DNA of 64,000 nt from contig OZ021723.1 in NCBI GenBank assembly GCA_963978545.1, positions 5,400,273 through 5,464,272 of the forward strand. Reading direction: 5' to 3'. The notes under the pieces were generated by a model. The model searched no databases. It was not told where the DNA came from and was given only the letters and a program-made list of their open reading frames with translations. The DNA is from Linyphia triangularis (taxonomy: Eukaryota > Arthropoda > Arachnida > Araneae > Linyphiidae). This document shows positions 57,801 to 64,000 of this stretch, in pieces. The first letter of the stretch is position 1. Each line of letters opens with the position of its first letter. A program made the translations under genes and the position numbers.

Positions 57801-60800
57801 GGAGTTTTGTATGCTTCCTTCCATTCGAGTTATAAACGAGGTCCAGTTTCCCCTTGAAAGATTTTCCGGAAGGAATGGAGCATTTGAAATTATAGTACAT
57901 ATAGTCTAGTGTCAATAGTCGATATACCTGGGGGGGAGGAGTTTTGTATGCTTCCTTCCATTCGAGTTATAAACGAGGTCCAGTTTCCCCTTGAAAGATT
58001 TTCCGGAAGGAATGGAGCATTTGAAATTATAGTACATATAGTCTAGTGTCAATAGTCGATATACCTGGGGGGGAGGAGTTTTGTATGCTTCCTTCCATTC
58101 GAGTTATAAACGAGGTCCAGTTTCCCCTTGAAAGATTTTCCGGAAGGAATGGAGCATTTGAAATTATAGTACATATAGTCTAGTGTCAATAGTCGATATA
58201 CCTGGGGGGGAGGAGTTTTGTATGCTTCCTTCCATTCGAGTTATAAACGAGGTCCAGTTTCCCCTTGAAAGATTTTCCGGAAGGAATGGAGCATTTGAAA
58301 TTATAGTACATATAGTCTAGTGTCAATAGTCGATATACCTGGGGGGGAGGAGTTTTGTATGCTTCCTTCCATTCGAGTTATAAACGAGGTCCAGTTTCCC
58401 CTTGAAAGATTTTCCGGAAGGAATGGAGCATTTGAAATTATAGTACATATAGTCTAGTGTCAATAGTCGATATACCTGGGGGGGAGGAGTTTTGTATGCT
58501 TCCTTCCATTCGAGTTATAAACGAGGTCCAGTTTCCCCTTGAAAGATTTTCCGGAAGGAATGGAGCATTTGAAATTATAGTACATATAGTCTAGTGTCAA
58601 TAGTCGATATACCTGGGGGGGAGGAGTTTTGTATGCTTCCTTCCATTCGAGTTATAAACGAGGTCCAGTTTCCCCTTGAAAGATTTTCCGGAAGGAATGG
58701 AGCATTTGAAATTATAGTACATATAGTCTAGTGTCAATAGTCGATATACCTGGGGGGGGGGGAGTTTAGTATGCTTCCTTCCATTCGAGTTATAAACGAG
58801 GTCCAGTTTCCCCTTGAAAGATTTTCCGGAAGGAATGGAGCATTTGAAATTATAGTACATATAGTCTAGTGTCAATAGTCGATATACCTGGGGGGGAGGA
58901 GTTTTGTATGCTTCCTTCCATTCGAGTTATAAACGAGGTCCAGTTTCCCCTTGAAAGATTTTCCGGAAGGAATGGAGCATTTGAAATTATAGTACATATA
59001 GTCTAGTGTCAATAGTCGATATACCTGGGGGGGGGGGGGAGTTTAGTATGCTTCCTTCCATTCGAGTTATAAACGAGGTCCAGTTTCCCCTTGAAAGATT
59101 TTCCGGAAGGAATGGAGCATTTGAAATTATAGTACATATAGTCTAGTGTCAATAGTCGATATACCTGGGGGGGAGGAGTTTTGTATGCTTCCTTCCATTC
59201 GAGTTATAAACGAGGTCCAGTTTCCCCTTGAAAGATTTTCCGGAAGGAATGGAGCATTTGAAATTATAGTACATATAGTCTAGTGTCAATAGTCGATATA
59301 CCTGGGGGGGGGGGGGAGTTTAGTATGCTTCCTTCCATTCGAGTTATAAACGAGGTCCAGTTTCCCCTTGAAAGATTTTCCGGAAGGAATGGAGCATTTG
59401 AAATTATAGTACATATAGTCTAGTGTCAATAGTCGATATACCTGGGGGGGAGGAGTTTTGTATGCTTCCTTCCATTCGAGTTATAAACGAGGTCCAGTTT
59501 CCCCTTGAAAGATTTTCCGGAAGGAATGGAGCATTTGAAATTATAGTACATATAGTCTAGTGTCAATAGTCGATATACCTGGGGGGGAGGAGTTTTGTAT
59601 GCTTCCTTCCATTCGAGTTATAAACGAGGTCCAGTTTCCCCTTGAAAGATTTTCCGGAAGGAATGGAGCATTTGAAATTATAGTACATATAGTCTAGTGT
59701 CAATAGTCGATATACCTGGGGGGGAGGAGTTTTGTATGCTTCCTTCCATTCGAGTTATAAACGAGGTCCAGTTTCCCCTTGAAAGATTTTCCGGAAGGAA
59801 TGGAGCATTTGAAATTATAGTACATATAGTCTAGTGTCAATAGTCGATATACCTGGGGGGGGGGGGGAGTTTAGTATGCTTCCTTCCATTCGAGTTATAA
59901 ACGAGGTCCAGTTTCCCCTTGAAAGATTTTCCGGAAGGAATGGAGCATTTGAAATTATAGTACATATAGTCTAGTGTCAATAGTCGATATACCTGGGGGG
60001 GAGGAGTTTTGTATGCTTCCTTCCATTCGAGTTATAAACGAGGTCCAGTTTCCCCTTGAAAGATTTTCCGGAAGGAATGGAGCATTTGAAATTATAGTAC
60101 ATATAGTCTAGTGTCAATAGTCGATATACCTGGGGGGGAGGAGTTTTGTATGCTTCCTTCCATTCGAGTTATAAACGAGGTCCAGTTTCCCCTTGAAAGA
60201 TTTTCCGGAAGGAATGGAGCATTTGAAATTATAGTACATATAGTCTAGTGTCAATAGTCGATATACCTGGGGGGGAGGAGTTTTGTATGCTTCCTTCCAT
60301 TCGAGTTATAAACGAGGTCCAGTTTCCCCTTGAAAGATTTTCCGGAAGGAATGGAGCATTTGAAATTATAGTACATATAGTCTAGTGTCAATAGTCGATA
60401 TACCTGGGGGGGAGGAGTTTTGTATGCTTCCTTCCATTCGAGTTATAAACGAGGTCCAGTTTCCCCTTGAAAGATTTTCCGGAAGGAATGGAGCATTTGA
60501 AATTATAGTACATATAGTCTAGTGTCAATAGTCGATATACCTGGGGGGGAGGAGTTTTGTATGCTTCCTTCCATTCGAGTTATAAACGAGGTCCAGTTTC
60601 CCCTTGAAAGATTTTCCGGAAGGAATGGAGCATTTGAAATTATAGTACATATAGTCTAGTGTCAATAGTCGATATACCTGGGGGGGAGGAGTTTTGTATG
60701 CTTCCTTCCATTCGAGTTATAAACGAGGTCCAGTTTCCCCTTGAAAGATTTTCCGGAAGGAATGGAGCATTTGAAATTATAGTACATATAGTCTAGTGTC

Positions 60801-62024
60801 AATAGTCGATATACCTGGGGGGGGGGGGGAGTTTAGTATGCTTCCTTCCATTCGAGTTATAAACGAGGTCCAGTTTCCCCTTGAAAGATTTTCCGGAAGG
60901 AATGGAGCATTTGAAATTATAGTACATATAGTCTAGTGTCAATAGTCGATATACCTGGGGGGGAGGAGTTTTGTATGCTTCCTTCCATTCGAGTTATAAA
61001 CGAGGTCCAGTTTCCCCTTGAAAGATTTTCCGGAAGGAATGGAGCATTTGAAATTATAGTACATATAGTCTAGTGTCAATAGTCGATATACCTGGGGGGG
61101 GGGGGGAGTTTAGTATGCTTCCTTCCATTCGAGTTATAAACGAGGTCCAGTTTCCCCTTGAAAGATTTTCCGGAAGGAATGGAGCATTTGAAATTATAGT
61201 ACATATAGTCTAGTGTCAATAGTCGATATACCTGGGGGGGAGGAGTTTTGTATGCTTCCTTCCATTCGAGTTATAAACGAGGTCCAGTTTCCCCTTGAAA
61301 GATTTTCCGGAAGGAATGGAGCATTTGAAATTATAGTACATATAGTCTAGTGTCAATAGTCGATATACCTGGGGGGGGGGGGGAGTTTAGTATGCTTCCT
61401 TCCATTCGAGTTATAAACGAGGTCCAGTTTCCCCTTGAAAGATTTTCCGGAAGGAATGGAGCATTTGAAATTATAGTACATATAGTCTAGTGTCAATAGT
61501 CGATATACCTGGGGGGGAGGAGTTTTGTATGCTTCCTTCCATTCGAGTTATAAACGAGGTCCAGTTTCCCCTTGAAAGATTTTCCGGAAGGAATGGAGCA
61601 TTTGAAATTATAGTACATATAGTCTAGTGTCAATAGTCGATATACCTGGGGGGGAGGAGTTTTGTATGCTTCCTTCCATTCGAGTTATAAACGAGGTCCA
61701 GTTTCCCCTTGAAAGATTTTCCGGAAGGAATGGAGCATTTGAAATTATAGTACATATAGTCTAGTGTCAATAGTCGATATACCTGGGGGGGAGGAGTTTT
61801 GTATGCTTCCTTCCATTCGAGTTATAAACGAGGTCCAGTTTCCCCTTGAAAGATTTTCCGGAAGGAATGGAGCATTTGAAATTATAGTACATATAGTCTA
61901 GTGTCAATAGTCGATATACCTGGGGGGGGGGGGGGAGTTTAGTATGCTTCCTTCCATTCGAGTTATAAACGAGGTCCAGTTTACCCTTGAAAGATTTTCC
62001 GGAAGGAATGGAGCATTTGAAATT
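54852..62024 (+). repeat. Tandem satellite array, right block (about 52 units, mostly 137 bp)
   Basis: Same monomer, but most units have 7 G followed by AGGAGTTTTGTATG and are identical over kilobases. A second type (11-13 G then AGTTTAGTATG, lacking the AGG) is interspersed from 58751 on. The last unit has AGTTTACCCTTG instead of AGTTTCCCCTTG and stops within GAAATT at 62024. The gap has therefore joined two differently evolved (or differently resolved) parts. Confidence 0.97.
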
Positions 62025-62431
62025 GAGTTGCTGTGCTTTGGAGCAATATATTAGCTTTCGTCTGGCCACTTGCAAAATAATGTATACAACTAGCCTAATC
62101 TATAGTGATTATATTGTGAATTCTAGTCACTCCCGTATCCTATAAGATCTAGAAAGTAAGATTGGTTCTATTGGAGATTTTCTGCACAAGTCATAAGTAA
62201 AATAATATATTTAGAAAAATATTACCAGGTTAATTGTGTGTATTAAAATATTGCTTTTTTTTCCCATTCTTTTTTTCTTTCTTTTTACTTTTCTTTTTCT
62301 TTCATTCTTTCTTTTAGATTGAACATCTTGCCTAATTATTTTAAAAACTGGGCCAGACAGAAATAGACTCAAAATCTTTATAAGTACTTGTACTTGAATA
62401 CCCAAATAAAAATATTACATTGAAAAATTGA
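62025..62431. other. Sequence right of the array
   Basis: Unique-looking AT-rich flank with a T/C-rich tract (62255-62315). No gene seen. Confidence 0.4.
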
Positions 62432-62435
62432 ATAT

Positions 62436-62893
62436 TGTTATGAATTTTTCCACTGAGGCAATGATAGCACAGTTTTTAAGATGAAAACTACTATTTATTC
62501 ACTCTTCATAGGCCCAAAATTTATTCAAAAACAACAGTCGAATCAATCTCAAGCTTCAACACAAGCTTCAGTAAGAACAACTTCGAATACAGCGATTATA
62601 CAAGCTCTCTCCAGTAAGCAAAGCGATTAGCTTTCATCGAAGTCCGAAGTCAATCCGAAAACTTTCCCGATCTCCAGTCTTATTTATACTTGGCGAGAGA
62701 GAACATTCCCGAAATTTCCAGCCAATTCGTCGGAAAAGAAACATCTCGAAATTTCTCGATTGCTTTAGGTGTTGCCACCTTTTTCTAACTTGTATAATCG
62801 CTGTTAATAAATAAAATAAGATAAAATAAATTACAATAGAATTTTAAAATAATACGTCACTATTTACACTATATACAGACAATTTGTGCAACA
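62436..62893 (-). mobile_element. Solo LTR, - orientation
   Basis: Ends TGTTATG and GTGCAACA with a 4-bp TSD ATAT (62432-62435, 62894-62897). On the - strand it has a TATAAATA box (62688-62681) followed by AATAAA (62499-62494), the order expected for U3-R-U5. No internal retrotransposon region, hence a solo LTR, probably of a Ty3-like family. Confidence 0.7.
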
Positions 62894-63150
62894 ATATTGA
62901 AATTTACGGTTAAATTGTTTCGAGACAAGGATTGAGGCCTAAGCGCTATTCTCGTGATAACGCAAAAAGGAAACTTATCGAATTTATCCTTCTCATATAC
63001 CGCCAGGTGTGTAAAAGGGGCTCGAAACTGACACTTTTAAGAACTAATTAATAATAAACAAGACATAATTTCCGCACAAGCCCAGGCTCGGCGACTCAAA
63101 ATTTCCAAATATTGTTGCAGTCCAAATGAACCCTGGTCATTTTTCAATAT

Positions 63151-63857
63151 TGTTACGAATTTTTGTATATTTGTAAATATTTCGTAGTGTTAATTTTGTA
63201 AATAGTAAAATTTATGTACATTTCGCATAAGGCAGTGCAATAGTTCGTCGTTGAGTTGGCTTCCCGGCAATATGGGTCTCGATGCTTGATAACGGGTTTT
63301 ACAGAGGTAACGCTGGGAAGCGAGCAGGGCATTTAACATTATGGTACTGGCAATCTCGCCAAATTGGCGAGATAGAGCCAAGTTGGAGATGGTTTTAGCG
63401 ACTAATTTTTGTCGCCAAATTTGGCGACATTTTCGGTCTCCATGTACATGTATAGGACTTTTCGACTACAATCTGGAAAGTTCTCCAAATATCTATCTCT
63501 GGAAGTTTCACGTATGTTCTTCTCCCCTACAAAAGCTCAGCAGAGCTGGTGATGGAGTTAGTTGTTAGCTGAGTCCATTAGTTGACTGGAATTACTGATA
63601 CTGAGTCTCAGTGAGCGTTCAGAGAGTTCCGAAAGCGAACTGTATTGCATTGTCTTGTGCAGCGATTTGAGCAGTTGTGTTGTCAAGTTTTTAACTGCTG
63701 TTTTGTGCTCTATTGTTGTGAAAAGAGCTGTATTCTGTCTACTAGAACGAGAAGTTCTGGAGTTGTAAGAGAATCTGAGAAGAGTTATATTGGAATAAAT
63801 TTCTGCAACATTTGATCTGCTTTGGCTTCAAATCTTTCGAACCCGTTCAACGCAACA
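63151..63857 (+). mobile_element. Solo LTR, + orientation
   Basis: Starts TGTTACGAAT and ends ACGCAACA; TSD ATAT (63147-63150, 63858-63861). AATAAA at 63794, about 60 bp from the end. The direct TTGGCGAGAT / TTTGGCGACA motifs and TCAGT-rich segment near 63590 may belong to its promoter. Not the same family as 62436-62893. No coding region. Confidence 0.72.
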
Positions 63858-64000
63858 ATATTTTCAATTAGGTTTTGAACACGAATAAATTATAAACTTA
63901 AATTATAAAAATAAATAATAAAATCAGATTTTAATTAGCAATCTTCAGACTACTAAATCACGAAGACACATCAGCTTATATTTGAGTTAATTTAATTTAG

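Noticed and set aside
39801..62024. CRISPR-like array
   Set aside because: Units are identical throughout with no unique spacers, the unit is far too long, and the setting is a eukaryotic genome.
39740..62075. Dozens of - strand open frames with a repeated 47-residue proline-containing motif
   Set aside because: They follow exactly from the tandem unit when its length is a multiple of three (141 bp); frames break whenever the G run changes. Copies with other lengths have stops or shifted frames, so there is no selection for coding.

Overview
This is a 64 kb piece of an arthropod nuclear genome, most likely a spider. It is AT-rich and intron-bearing. It carries non-LTR (LINE) 3' ends of a type I associate with spider genomes, tRNA-derived SINEs, many hAT, pogo and TTAA-targeting DNA transposons, and solo LTRs. 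The spider assignment is an inference from repeat style and the FBXW2-like gene. There is no bacterial, phage or CRISPR content.

Left part (1-39 kb). Two real protein-coding genes are visible. (1) The last two coding exons of an F-box/WD-repeat gene of the FBXW2 type lie on the + strand (7375-8170 and 9560-9722). Its 5' exons, including the F-box, lie left of the window. (2) A complete four-exon gene on the - strand (32761-32908, 26934-27149, 19867-20176, 14609-14750) encodes a 271-residue protein. It has a signal peptide, an internal hydrophobic segment and a C-terminal cysteine-containing domain. The exons are dispersed over 18.3 kb, but all splice phases agree and the joined frame is open from ATG to stop. 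I do not recognise a named family. A possible non-coding first exon and initiator lie at 35976-36123.

The introns and flanks of both genes are filled with mobile elements. Many can be delimited exactly by terminal inverted repeats and target-site duplications (TSDs). They include a family with CAGGGTTCCCAC ends that makes 5-bp TSDs, hAT-like elements with 8-bp TSDs, elements at TTAA sites, long foldback elements, a pogo derivative with a broken helix-turn-helix ORF, two 5'-truncated LINEs and six SINE copies. Several are stacked inside one another, most clearly at 171-4843, 16506-18674 and 23644-25657.

Right part (39.8-62.0 kb). A single tandem satellite fills 22.2 kb. It has about 155 head-to-tail copies of a 136-145 bp monomer containing a poly-G run of 6-15 bases, always on the + strand. 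A 200-N assembly gap (54652-54851) splits it. The units right of the gap are shorter (mostly 7 G) and much more uniform than those on the left. All repetitive proline-rich open frames on the - strand here are by-products of unit lengths divisible by three. Beyond the array are two solo LTRs of different families (62436-62893 and 63151-63857).
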